NCBI GenBank assembly: GCA_947628355.1
Contig: CANQZO010000021.1
Location: forward strand, 1 to 13,944
Reading direction: 5' to 3'
Source: Candidatus Gastranaerophilales bacterium
GTDB taxonomy: Bacteria; Cyanobacteriota; Vampirovibrionia; Gastranaerophilales; Gastranaerophilaceae
DNA length: 13,944 nucleotides
Shown: positions 1-7,006 of the stretch, in pieces
Layout: each line of letters opens with the position of its first letter
Numbering within the stretch: the stretch's first letter is position 1
Program-made: the position numbers and the translations under genes
The notes under the pieces: model-generated
Seen by the model: only the letters and a program-made list of their open reading frames with translations
Database searches by the model: none
Told to the model about the DNA's origin: nothing

Positions 1-88
1 CCTGAGCTGCGGCTATTATTTCTCCGTCTTTTATTAGTGCTGCGGCACTATCGTGATAATATGCGCTTATTCCAAGTAAATATGTCAT
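1..88 (-). CDS. O-carbamoyltransferase, NodU/CmcH (SxtI-like) family, N-terminal fragment
   Basis: Only the first 29 codons are in the window; the gene runs off the left edge. The start reads MTYLLGISAYYHDSAAALIK, the hallmark N-terminus of the NodU/CmcH carbamoyltransferases. In that family this segment begins the ASKHA-type Kae1-like domain, with the His-Asp-Ser of the YHDSAA motif near the carbamoyl-adenylate site. Family members transfer a carbamoyl group from carbamoyl phosphate, with ATP, onto a hydroxyl of a sugar, antibiotic or toxin. The ATG at 88 follows an AAGGAA-type ribosome site and lies 11 nt after the stop of the SxtJ-like gene, so it is the last visible gene of the operon. 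The two small membrane genes upstream are the usual partners of this family, which supports the call. The acceptor substrate cannot be told from here. Confidence 0.88.
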   Translation of the reverse strand, partial: MTYLLGISAYYHDSAAALIKDGEIIAAAQ

Positions 89-99
89 TTTTTCCTTGC

Positions 100-477
100 C
101 TAAAACTGATATTCATAATCAGTATTATTATTTTCGTATTTTTTCCAGTATGTTTGAATTTGAGGTTTTTTAAGTCTTAACCTGTCTCGTTTAACCAGTT
201 TCATAATTAGCCCTGTCGGCATAACCGCAACAATATATCCGATTGCAAGTACAATTATTGCAAGATATTTACCCAGAAAATGCCCGACAGTATCTAAAAT
301 CCGCTTAAATTTTAGGGCAAATGCAGAGCTAATAAAGGATAATAAAGCTAATGAAATAAATAAAATCAGCACCCTTAATGCCCATATATCAACTCCGCGT
401 TTATGCAATATAAATGCGGGTATCCACGGCAATAAGAACAAAGTCAGTGCAAATTTTTTTTCTTCCTTAATTTTCAT
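100..477 (-). CDS. SxtJ-family membrane protein
   Basis: The protein has 125 residues and about three hydrophobic segments (roughly 8-24, 32-55 and 66-90). A basic tail follows, with the motif PTGLIMKLVKRDRLRLKK and then a YW pair near residue 110. That pattern (P-x-GL-x-M-x-L, basic D-LRLK, YW) is what I recognise from SxtJ-like proteins, named after the saxitoxin cluster and usually found next to O-carbamoyltransferases. Biochemical function is unknown; an inner-membrane partner or anchor for the carbamoyltransferase is an inference. The ATG at 477 is 10 nt after the stop of the 51-aa gene upstream and its stop is 11 nt before the carbamoyltransferase start, so these are clearly co-transcribed. 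No strong Shine-Dalgarno precedes this ATG, which suggests translational coupling to the gene before it. Confidence 0.8.
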   Translation of the reverse strand: MKIKEEKKFALTLFLLPWIPAFILHKRGVDIWALRVLILFISLALLSFISSAFALKFKRILDTVGHFLGKYLAIIVLAIGYIVAVMPTGLIMKLVKRDRLRLKKPQIQTYWKKYENNNTDYEYQF

Positions 478-487
478 TGTTTTCAGC

Positions 488-643
488 CTAAATTATTGTA
501 TATATAAACGGAGATACAGGCGAAGTTCCTACTGCTATTAATAAAATTAATAATATTAAAAATAAAATAACAGGAACTATCCAATATGCTTTTTTACTCC
601 ATAAAAATTTAAAAATTTCCACTAAAAAGTTTTTTCTCTTCAT
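488..643 (-). CDS. DUF5989 / SxtK-like small membrane protein (51 aa)
   Basis: This short gene encodes 51 residues: a basic N-terminus (MKRKNFLVEIFKFLW), a Lys-Lys-x-x-W turn, one transmembrane helix at about 21-38, and the ending SPVSPFIYTII. The W-x-x-P-hydrophobic run followed by a small-residue turn and a PFIYT tail is typical of DUF5989 proteins, the very small partners of SxtJ and O-carbamoyltransferases. Its ATG overlaps the TGA of the TPR gene (ATGA at 643-640), with an AAAGGA ribosome site 6 nt upstream inside the TPR coding end. Translation is therefore likely coupled to the TPR gene. Function is unknown; a membrane accessory role for the carbamoyltransferase is inferred from its constant gene neighbours. 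Confidence 0.8.
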   Translation of the reverse strand: MKRKNFLVEIFKFLWSKKAYWIVPVILFLILLILLIAVGTSPVSPFIYTII

Positions 644-2412
644 TTTTTATCCTTTTCATTTATTAAATTTAGTAATTCTTGTGCTTCTTCATGTTCAGGC
701 AGTAATTTCAATAAATCATCTAAATGCTCTTTAGCTTTTTCATAATCTTTTTGTTCATACTTGCATTTTGCAAGATTTAATAATACCTCCGTATTATTAG
801 GAACAGCCAATTTTACCAAATTAAATAATAAATACGCATCATTAAATTGACCTAATTTCATATATACTAAAGCAAGTAAATTTGATATTTCGCTATCCGG
901 AGATATTGCATAAGCATCTTCCAAAAGCTGTTTTGCATTTTCCCAGTTATTTTCATTATAGTAAATTCTTGCAAGATTATATAATACTTTTACGTCTTGA
1001 GCATTATTCTTTATCAATTCCGTTAAAATTTTCTTTGCGTTCTCTTTATTATTCATTGCCATGTAATTTAATGCCATACTTAATTGCATATATGGCGGAA
1101 TATTTCCTTTGGCTATAATTTTATCGTATAACTCTTGAGCCTTTTTAAAATTTGACATTAAATGAAAATAATTTCCGTATTCAAAAATTATGTATATATT
1201 ATCAGGTGCAATTTCAAGTGCTTTTTTAAAGTTTTCTTCCGCCCTGTCAAAAAATTTACGGGACAAATAAATAACACCTAAATCTTTATAAGCAAGGGCA
1301 AAATTAGGTTCCTGCTCTATTATTTTTTTAAATATTTCTTCTGCTTTATCAGTATCATCCGTCTTTGCACATAATAGTGCATATTCATATAACAAATCAG
1401 AACTTATATATCCCGAAGTAATTATATTGGCATAAATTACCTTTGCCGCTTGATACATTCTGCGTTTTGAATACAAAGAAGCTAAATGCAGTTTTAAAGG
1501 ATAAGAATTCAAATTAAAAGTTATCAGTCTTTCAAGTATTTCGCATGCTTTATCAAACTCTCCCGCTTCATCATAAGCACATGCCAAATTATATTCATAA
1601 TTCTCTTTATCGGGATATAAACTTAACAGTTCACTAAAAACATCTATCGCCGATTTAAAATTTTTTGATTTTAATAATGCCATTCCGTATAAGTTTAAAT
1701 AATAGTCTTTTTTTTCTTTTTCAATTGTTAATTTTAAATAATTTACAGCTTTATCATACTTACCTTGAGAATAGTAAGTTGCCCCAAGGTTATACAATAC
1801 TGAAGGCTGAGAATTATCTTTTTCAAAAGCCTTTTTAAAATATTCAATAGCAGTATCAGTATTATTTAGATTAAAATAAATATTTCCTATTTTATTAAAA
1901 TATTTATATTCGTGAGGATTTATTTCAGAGGCTTTCAAAAGGCACTCTATCGCCTTATCGGGCTTCATTAACTCAACATAAGCACTTGATAAAATTTCGT
2001 ATATTTGCTCGTCTTCACTGTTTACAGCCAGCATTTTATCTTCAAGTTCCAGAGCTTTTTGGAATTTCCTTTGCTTCATAAAACAGATACATAGTGTTTT
2101 ATAAGCATCAATATACTCGCTGCGAAGCTCTAATACTTTAAGTAATAATTCTTCCGCTTGCTTTAATTTATTTTTTTCTATATAAATAGTTGCAAGATAA
2201 TAAAGAGAAACTGCATCATCTTTATTCGTTTGAAGAATAGTTTTAAAGTTTTCTTCCGCCTCGTCAAAGCAGCCTAAATTAATATTGCAAAGCCCGAGTA
2301 ATTTTTCTGTTTCATAGTCTCTTTGTATTTCTTTCGAATTTTCAATTATCAAGTTTTTTGCAGATTTGCAGTCTTTTAAATCTATTAACTTTAATATTTC
2401 ACTATTATCCAT
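640..2412 (-). CDS. TPR-repeat scaffold protein (590 aa)
   Basis: Almost the whole protein consists of tandem tetratricopeptide repeats, roughly 16-17 units of about 34 residues. The TPR signature recurs (A/G-x-x-Y/F at helix A, A at helix B, P near position 32), for example in LYNLGATYYSQGKYDKAVNY and AYKDLGVIYLSRKFFDRAEE. No signal peptide, membrane segment or catalytic domain is visible, so a cytoplasmic protein-binding superhelix is the likely form. A GTG six bases upstream (2418) is also in frame. I prefer the ATG at 2412, although neither has a Shine-Dalgarno; a TATAAT box only about 12 bases upstream suggests a very short leader. Its TGA overlaps the ATG of the SxtK-like gene, which makes it the first gene of the carbamoyltransferase operon. 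The partner it binds is unknown; recruitment of the carbamoyltransferase or its substrate-bearing complex is inference. Confidence 0.88.
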   Translation of the reverse strand: MDNSEILKLIDLKDCKSAKNLIIENSKEIQRDYETEKLLGLCNINLGCFDEAEENFKTILQTNKDDAVSLYYLATIYIEKNKLKQAEELLLKVLELRSEYIDAYKTLCICFMKQRKFQKALELEDKMLAVNSEDEQIYEILSSAYVELMKPDKAIECLLKASEINPHEYKYFNKIGNIYFNLNNTDTAIEYFKKAFEKDNSQPSVLYNLGATYYSQGKYDKAVNYLKLTIEKEKKDYYLNLYGMALLKSKNFKSAIDVFSELLSLYPDKENYEYNLACAYDEAGEFDKACEILERLITFNLNSYPLKLHLASLYSKRRMYQAAKVIYANIITSGYISSDLLYEYALLCAKTDDTDKAEEIFKKIIEQEPNFALAYKDLGVIYLSRKFFDRAEENFKKALEIAPDNIYIIFEYGNYFHLMSNFKKAQELYDKIIAKGNIPPYMQLSMALNYMAMNNKENAKKILTELIKNNAQDVKVLYNLARIYYNENNWENAKQLLEDAYAISPDSEISNLLALVYMKLGQFNDAYLLFNLVKLAVPNNTEVLLNLAKCKYEQKDYEKAKEHLDDLLKLLPEHEEAQELLNLINEKDKK

Positions 2413-2424
2413 AATCACTTGTAT

Positions 2425-2452
2425 ATTATAACAAATTACAATAAAAGAACAA
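2425..2452 (-). promoter_or_regulatory. Putative promoter of the TPR/carbamoyltransferase operon
   Basis: On the minus strand a perfect TATAAT lies at 2430-2425. A weak TTGTTC (2452-2447) stands 16 bases upstream as a possible -35. Transcription would begin near 2418, leaving only a few bases before the ATG at 2412 and no room for a ribosome-binding site. Confidence 0.45.
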
Positions 2453-2455
2453 TAA

Positions 2456-2484
2456 TTGAAAAAAACGTGATTTTATGTTCTAAT
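2456..2484 (+). promoter_or_regulatory. Promoter of ndk-tgt
   Basis: TTGAAA at 2456-2461 and TCTAAT at 2479-2484 are separated by 17 bases. Each box matches the sigma70 consensus at five of six positions. The start point would fall near 2491, giving a leader of about 27 bases that carries the ndk ribosome site. The promoter is back-to-back with that of the TPR operon. Confidence 0.65.
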
Positions 2485-2502
2485 AGTAAAGATTAAAAGG
2501 TT

Positions 2503-2509
2503 AGGGGAG
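2503..2509 (+). promoter_or_regulatory. Ribosome-binding site deciding the ndk start
   Basis: AGGGGAG ends only 2 bases before the first in-frame ATG (2512) but 8 bases before the second (2518). Spacing therefore favours the second ATG, which also gives the canonical family N-terminus MTERTF. Confidence 0.7.
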
Positions 2510-2517
2510 ATATGAAA

Positions 2518-2988
2518 ATGACCGAAAGAACTTTTATAGCAATAAAGCCGGACGGAGTTAAAAGAAACCTCATAGGCAGAATAATTACAAGATTTGAAGA
2601 AAAAGGCTATAAAATTATCGGTTTAAAGTTATTATTACCGACTTTAGAGCATGCTGAAAAGCATTACGCGGAACATAAAGGTAAGCCGTTTTATCCTCGT
2701 TTAATAAAATATATAACATCAGGTCCGATTGTAGCAATGGTAATTGAAGGTCCTAATGTAATAGCGGAATCAAGAAAAATGATGGGGGCAACAAAACCCG
2801 AAAATGCCGATGCCGGAACTATCAGATTTGAGTATGCAGTAAGTCAAGAATTTAATATAATCCACGGTTCTGACAGCCCTCAAAGTGCCGAAAGAGAAAT
2901 CGCAATATATTTCAAAGAAGATGAAATTTGTTCAAATTGGACTACCATGTTAGAGATGTTAATGAATGAAGAACAAAAATCATTTTAG
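2518..2988 (+). CDS. ndk: Nucleoside diphosphate kinase
   Basis: The enzyme moves the gamma-phosphate from ATP to other (d)NDPs through a phosphohistidine and keeps NTP pools balanced in the cytoplasm. The 156-residue protein shows the whole family pattern: ERTFIAIKPDG at the N-terminus (Lys10), YAEHKGKPFYP (49-60), SGP-VAMV, RKMMGATKPE, GTIR (Arg103), and NIIHGSDSPQSAEREI with the active-site His116. Length is close to the usual 140-155. One variation is RFEYAVSQEFN, where most homologues read RGDFA at 103-107; the Arg and Asn113 are kept. An in-frame ATG at 2512 would add only two residues and is too close to the ribosome site. The last 23 bases overlap tgt, so the two genes are co-transcribed. 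Confidence 0.96.
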   Translation: MTERTFIAIKPDGVKRNLIGRIITRFEEKGYKIIGLKLLLPTLEHAEKHYAEHKGKPFYPRLIKYITSGPIVAMVIEGPNVIAESRKMMGATKPENADAGTIRFEYAVSQEFNIIHGSDSPQSAEREIAIYFKEDEICSNWTTMLEMLMNEEQKSF

Positions 2989-4081
2989 TTTTGAGCTTTT
3001 AAAAGAAGATAAAAAAACACACGCAAGAGCCGGGATTTTCCATACTCCGCACGGAGATATTGAAACACCCATTTTCATGCCTGTCGGCACACATAGCGCC
3101 GTTAAAATGATGACTAAACACCACTTAGAAGAAACAAAAGCGCAAATTATTCTTGCAAATTCCTTTCATTTATTTTTACATCCCGGAAATAAATTAATTA
3201 AAGAATTCGGAGGACTGCATAAATGGATGAACTGGGAGAAACCTATATTGACTGATTCGGGCGGATTTCAAGTTTTTTCACTTGCGCACCTTAATAATAT
3301 AACGGAGGACGGAGTAAAGTTTAAAGAACCTAAAACTGGGGATGAATACTACATAAACCCCGAAATTTCAATGGAAATCCAGCAGGATTTAGGTCCCGAC
3401 ATTGCTATGGCATTTGACCAGTGCGCGCCTTATCCTTGTGATTATGACTATGCCGTAAAAGCTATGGAGCGCACACACAGGTGGCTTGAAAGATGTTTTA
3501 AAGCGCATACAAGAGAGGATCAAGCATTATTTCCGATAGTTCAAGGCGCATTTTTTGATGATTTAAGACGTGAAAGTGCAAAGGTTATATCCACATACGA
3601 CGCTATCGGTTACGCAATAGGCGGTGTAAGTGTAGGAGAACCGACAGAACTTAAAAATCATTTGGTAGAATTAACTGCTCCTCTGCTTCCGAACAATAAA
3701 CCCCGATATCTTATGGGAGTAGGAACACCTATTGATTTGCTTGAAGGAGTTAAGCGCGGAGTAGATATGTTTGACTGCGTTCTTCCCACACGTAATGCCC
3801 GTCATGGTTCTTTTTTTACTTATGATGGCAGAAAAATTATTAAAAATAAACAATTTGAAAAAGATAACACTCCGCTTGACGCTAACTGCGACTGCTATGC
3901 ATGCCAAAATCACTCTAAAGCATACATAAGACACCTCTACAGAATGGGGGAAGCAACGGCTGCTATCTTGCTTTCTATTCATAATACAAGATTTTTAATT
4001 AAATTTATTCACGATATGAGAGAAAGCATTTTAAATGACTCTTTTGAAGATTTTTATAAACAATATATCAACAAAATTTAA
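2966..4081 (+). CDS. tgt: Queuine/preQ1 tRNA-ribosyltransferase
   Basis: TGT swaps guanine-34 for preQ1 in tRNAs with GUN anticodons (Asp, Asn, His, Tyr), a step of queuosine synthesis. The 371-residue protein has the full (beta/alpha)8 signature: ETPIFMPVGT (33-42), TDSGGFQVFSL with Asp97, FDQCAP with Asp151 and Cys153, GGVSVGEP (219-226), and MGVGTPIDLLEGVKRGVDMF leading to the nucleophile Asp270 in DCVLPTRNARHG. The zinc site is C-x-C-x2-C-x25-H at Cys308, Cys310, Cys313 and His339. ATG 2966 is the only in-frame ATG before the conserved core. It lies inside the ndk end in another frame (23-base overlap) and has no clear Shine-Dalgarno, so re-initiation after ndk is likely. No other queuosine gene is in the window. 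Confidence 0.97.
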   Translation: MKNKNHFSFELLKEDKKTHARAGIFHTPHGDIETPIFMPVGTHSAVKMMTKHHLEETKAQIILANSFHLFLHPGNKLIKEFGGLHKWMNWEKPILTDSGGFQVFSLAHLNNITEDGVKFKEPKTGDEYYINPEISMEIQQDLGPDIAMAFDQCAPYPCDYDYAVKAMERTHRWLERCFKAHTREDQALFPIVQGAFFDDLRRESAKVISTYDAIGYAIGGVSVGEPTELKNHLVELTAPLLPNNKPRYLMGVGTPIDLLEGVKRGVDMFDCVLPTRNARHGSFFTYDGRKIIKNKQFEKDNTPLDANCDCYACQNHSKAYIRHLYRMGEATAAILLSIHNTRFLIKFIHDMRESILNDSFEDFYKQYINKI

Positions 4082-4082
4082 A

Positions 4083-4113
4083 AAAAGGCGCCTTACAATT
4101 TAAGACGCCTTTT
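4083..4113. terminator. Terminator between tgt and the facing DUF3137 gene
   Basis: AAAAGGCG at 4083-4090 pairs with CGCCTTTT at 4106-4113, and CTTA pairs with TAAG after one C/A mismatch. The loop is CAATT. A T-rich tract follows in the plus direction and an A-run precedes, so it can end tgt transcription and that of the minus-strand operon ending at 4119. Confidence 0.85.
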
Positions 4114-4118
4114 ATATT

Positions 4119-5171
4119 TTATTCTTCCGAATATTTTAACGTATCTATAATTGAAAGTATTGTCATAAAATTTTTAATTATAACTTTATAATTTGCATAC
4201 TGCGTAACAGGCCTAAAAAACGGAACATCAAACCACGCTTTTTTTGAAGCAACCGCAATATTTACATATCCGTTCATAAACGACACGGACATATTAACTC
4301 CTACTTCATTCTTTTCATTACATAAAGTTACCATTCTGTTCATAAAAGCCGGTGTTAATAATGTTCTTGATTCTATCTGATCACTTGAGTATACATCAAA
4401 ATAATTTTCAAATAACGGATCTTCCAAATTTACTTTTTTCAGTTTCTCGGTATTATTATTAGGAGATTGTTTGTCTTTTAATACAAGAGTCTGAGTAGTT
4501 ATTGTTTTAGGACATTTAAAATTCAATATTATTCCGTTATACTTTTTTTTAGGCATACGAAAACCACTGTTCTTATTAGAATTCGGGAGCTCAATATGCC
4601 ATAATTCCGTTTCGTATATATTTAAATCAATACCTTTATATTTACCCGTAATATGTTCATTAATATATGCAAAATTAAAGTTAGTAAATAGATTTAATTT
4701 ATTAAAATAACTAATCATGTGAAGTAAGCTGTCAGCATTAGCATTAAAATCTAAATTTGCTTGTTCTTTTTTTTCTGATGCTTTTAATTTTCCAGCAGTT
4801 GACTTAAATGTCGGTTTAATTCCCATTTTAAAATCACCTGCATAAGATAAAATTTTAGGCAGTACAATAGCTCGTATTTTATTTTTATATATTTTCCCCG
4901 TTATAAATACAGCAATAACTACGGGAGCATAAGCTCCAATCATAATATTTAAGTTATATGTATCTAAAGCTATATATTTACAATAAATATAATTAAATAT
5001 ACAACCTGCAATAAAAAAACCAAATGCGATTATATATGCAGTTTGAACCATTTTCTTTCTTTGCGCTTCTAACGGCTTTACTTTAGGTTTTATTTCTTTC
5101 ATGAATAATTCTTGGAACGGGGATAACTGTTTTTTCTTTTTAGTACCCTGTTTAACAGCACTTTCAGACAT
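4119..5171 (-). CDS. DUF3137 membrane protein, paralogue 2
   Basis: The 350-residue protein starts with a Lys-rich cytosolic tail (1-43). A hairpin of two membrane helices (about 44-62 and 74-92) follows, then a large soluble domain. The DUF3137 signature is clear at 248-279: NLEDPLFENYFDVYSSDQ, then E-x-R-x-LLTPAFMNR. A preceding ITGKYKGIDLNIYETEL block (174-190) and a strand ending NGIILNFKC also match. Function of the family is not established; it is commonly found beside lemA, as here. The ATG is one base after the stop of paralogue 1, and its GAGGAG ribosome site lies inside that gene's end, so expression is coupled. It is the last gene of the lemA operon. Confidence 0.8.
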   Translation of the reverse strand: MSESAVKQGTKKKKQLSPFQELFMKEIKPKVKPLEAQRKKMVQTAYIIAFGFFIAGCIFNYIYCKYIALDTYNLNIMIGAYAPVVIAVFITGKIYKNKIRAIVLPKILSYAGDFKMGIKPTFKSTAGKLKASEKKEQANLDFNANADSLLHMISYFNKLNLFTNFNFAYINEHITGKYKGIDLNIYETELWHIELPNSNKNSGFRMPKKKYNGIILNFKCPKTITTQTLVLKDKQSPNNNTEKLKKVNLEDPLFENYFDVYSSDQIESRTLLTPAFMNRMVTLCNEKNEVGVNMSVSFMNGYVNIAVASKKAWFDVPFFRPVTQYANYKVIIKNFMTILSIIDTLKYSEE

Positions 5172-5172
5172 T

Positions 5173-6093
5173 CTAATTCTCCTCTACTTTATTATTTGTT
5201 AATGATGTTATAAAATCCAATCTTCCATAAATACCTTCTATTTCATCGATAATATTAACATAATTTGTTATATCGGAAGGATTTTTATCAAACGAAACTT
5301 CAAATAAATCATTATAGGAAATCATTTTTAAATTTATCATATTTTGCTCAAAAGAAAAGTATAATTTTCCATTTAGTTTAGTATATTTAATAATTTCCTT
5401 TATAACATCGGGAGTTAAAAAACTTTTTGCTTCATCCGGATTGTTAGAAAATGCTCTATATTCTTGATTAAATGTTTCATTTTCTATATCAATTTGCTCC
5501 AATGAATATTTAGGCGAATGAGAATTTATTACTATATCTGCTTTTTGGTAATTCGGATTGGATAAACTAATATATGCGCCATTGAATACAGTTACTGTCT
5601 TGCGGTGTTTCCTTGTTCCTACTCGCTTTTTTAATTTAATATTATAAATTGTTAATTTTGACCCGTTATATTCACCTGTTATACAATCATCACATTCACA
5701 ATAGTTAAAATAAGGAAAAAGATTTAATGAGTGAATTATATTTTTAATTTCACGAGATATTAATCGTTTATCAACAACTTCCATATTGATAAATTTTAGA
5801 ACTTTCGGAAGTATCTCTTTCTTTACTTTATTTTTATACATTTTTTTAACAAAGCCAGAGAAATAGATAAAAATAACAACCAATCCGACCAAAACACTCA
5901 ATATAAATACTAACAAACTTTCACCAACCCCACACTTAAATGCTATAATTCCACAGAATATCAGATAAACTGTAGGCATAATTATGTTTGCCATTACTTT
6001 TGCAATAACTCTATGCTGTTCGTATTTTACAGTATGAATATATATTTCATTTTGAAAATAAGATTTAAAATCATTTAAAGTAACATCATTCAT
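5173..6093 (-). CDS. DUF3137-like membrane protein, paralogue 1 (divergent)
   Basis: The 306-residue protein has the same plan as the next gene: a short N-terminus, two membrane helices (about 36-54 and 60-80), a basic loop with ILPKVLKF, and a soluble domain. The aligned landmarks are CITGEYNGSKLTIYNIKL (137-154), VFNGAYISL (169-177), IENETFNQEYRAFSNNPDEA (203-222) and SFLTPDVIKEI (224-234). They match the second protein's ITGKYKG, NGIILNF, LEDPLFENYFDVYSSDQ and LLTPAFMNR. It is therefore a diverged tandem duplicate and a weaker match to the family. It also carries CECDDC (132-137), four closely spaced residues of possible metal-binding or chance origin. AGGAAA stands 7 bases before the ATG. 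Function is unknown. Confidence 0.7.
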   Translation of the reverse strand: MNDVTLNDFKSYFQNEIYIHTVKYEQHRVIAKVMANIIMPTVYLIFCGIIAFKCGVGESLLVFILSVLVGLVVIFIYFSGFVKKMYKNKVKKEILPKVLKFINMEVVDKRLISREIKNIIHSLNLFPYFNYCECDDCITGEYNGSKLTIYNIKLKKRVGTRKHRKTVTVFNGAYISLSNPNYQKADIVINSHSPKYSLEQIDIENETFNQEYRAFSNNPDEAKSFLTPDVIKEIIKYTKLNGKLYFSFEQNMINLKMISYNDLFEVSFDKNPSDITNYVNIIDEIEGIYGRLDFITSLTNNKVEEN

Positions 6094-6131
6094 ATAATTT
6101 TCCTATTGTTGTTATAAATAATTAATATAAA

Positions 6132-6154
6132 GGAGTTCTATAATGAAGAACTCC
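6132..6154 (-). terminator. Hairpin between lemA and the DUF3137 genes (attenuator or stabilising stem)
   Basis: A perfect 8-bp inverted repeat (GGAGTTCT/AGAACTCC) with a 7-base loop lies 39 bases after the lemA stop. In the lemA reading direction it is followed by TTTATATT, a weak U-tract. It could act as a partial terminator, making lemA more abundant than the two downstream genes, or as a 3'-end stabiliser. Confidence 0.5.
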
Positions 6155-6192
6155 AATATATTTATAGTTATTTCTTAATACAATATGAGTTC

Positions 6193-6804
6193 TTACAGGA
6201 ATTGACTTGCATTAACCGGCTGTTTGCTTGCAGCATCAGTTTCAAAGTAACTATAGTTTGCTACTTCACCCGCACATCCTCTAAATAAAGAACCGGGAAA
6301 TATTTGTATTGAGTTTCTTAATTGAGTTAAAGCAGAGTTATAAAATCTTCTCGCAGAGGAAATATTTTCTTCCACTTCTTCATAAGTTTTCATTGCTTGA
6401 ACCATTGTTGCATCAGACTTTAAAGTCGGGTAATTTTCTACGTTAACCATTAAAGCTCTTAATTGAGTATCAAGTTGTGCTTCAGCTTCAAATTTTGATT
6501 TTGAACCGAGAGAAGCCTTCATAGCTTGGGATCTTAACTCTGTTATTTTTTGGAATATTTCCGTTTCATGCTCCATAAATTTCTTTGCAATTGTAAGCAT
6601 GTTTGGAATTAAGTCATAGCGTTTTCTCAATTGCACATCTATACCTGATAATGCTTCAAGCGCTGTGTTTTTATTCCTTACTACACTGACATACAAACTA
6701 TAAAGAACGCTTATTACTATTAACACAACTAATGCTATTACTGCAAGTATTACTACCATTTGTGCTCCTCCTCCCATTAAAAAGAACATACTTGAATTAG
6801 ACAT
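6193..6804 (-). CDS. lemA: LemA family protein
   Basis: LemA proteins have one membrane helix near the N-terminus and a long helical bundle whose cellular role is unsettled. The 203-residue protein has a Gly-rich start, a single helix at about 16-36, then VVRNKNTALEALSGIDVQLR and KRYDLIPNML (41-70), the defining LemA block. It continues with HETEIF, LMVNVENYPTLKSD, NISSARRFYNSALTQLRNSI and FPGSLF, and ends PVNASQF, all in family order. AAAGGA lies a few bases before the ATG. It heads an operon with two DUF3137 genes, a pairing known in many bacteria, and is divergent from a zinc-ribbon gene. The operon may build or monitor an envelope complex, but this is inference. Confidence 0.93.
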   Translation of the reverse strand: MSNSSMFFLMGGGAQMVVILAVIALVVLIVISVLYSLYVSVVRNKNTALEALSGIDVQLRKRYDLIPNMLTIAKKFMEHETEIFQKITELRSQAMKASLGSKSKFEAEAQLDTQLRALMVNVENYPTLKSDATMVQAMKTYEEVEENISSARRFYNSALTQLRNSIQIFPGSLFRGCAGEVANYSYFETDAASKQPVNASQFL

Positions 6805-6840
6805 TAAAGTCCTTTCTACATTTTAGTTATTACAGAATTT

Positions 6841-6868
6841 ATAATACCATTTTTTTTTGAATTTTAAA
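6841..6868 (-). promoter_or_regulatory. Possible lemA promoter
   Basis: On the minus strand TATTAT (6846-6841) lies 16 bases downstream of TTTAAA (6868-6863), a moderate sigma70 match that would give a leader of about 30 bases. The surrounding tract is nearly all A/T, so chance similarity is possible. Confidence 0.35.
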
Positions 6869-6935
6869 CATACAAACATACGATTTTTTATAAAATTTTT
6901 AATAACACTAATTACTAATACATTTTGCAATATTC

Positions 6936-6964
6936 TTGTAAACAGAGTTTAAAGATTATATAAT
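6936..6964 (+). promoter_or_regulatory. Promoter of the zinc-ribbon gene pair
   Basis: TTGTAA (6936-6941) and a perfect TATAAT (6959-6964) are separated by 17 bases. The leader would be about 36 bases and contains only a weak purine-rich ribosome site (AAAGAAGA, 13 bases before the ATG). The 202-base gap 6805-7006 therefore holds two diverging promoters and nothing else that I can identify. Confidence 0.6.
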
Positions 6965-7006
6965 TTTCATACGTTAAAATTAAAAAAAGAAGAATTTTAA
7001 AATTTT

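Noticed and set aside
5173..6093. CECDDC in the first DUF3137 protein as a redox or metal motif
   Set aside because: The cysteines are not matched in the paralogue and are too few to define a site.
6143..6178. An 11-codon plus-strand frame (MKNSNIFIVIS) with a good AAAGGAG site upstream, in the gap after lemA
   Set aside because: It coincides with the perfect hairpin, is very short, lies opposite the lemA operon transcript and has no promoter that I can see. The purine-rich site is part of the stem.
6929..6941. A 13-base match (AATATTCTTGTAA) repeated at 12460-12472 upstream of pgi
   Set aside because: It falls at different places relative to the two promoters, being part of the -35 in one and just after the -10 in the other. 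In DNA this AT-rich it is probably chance.
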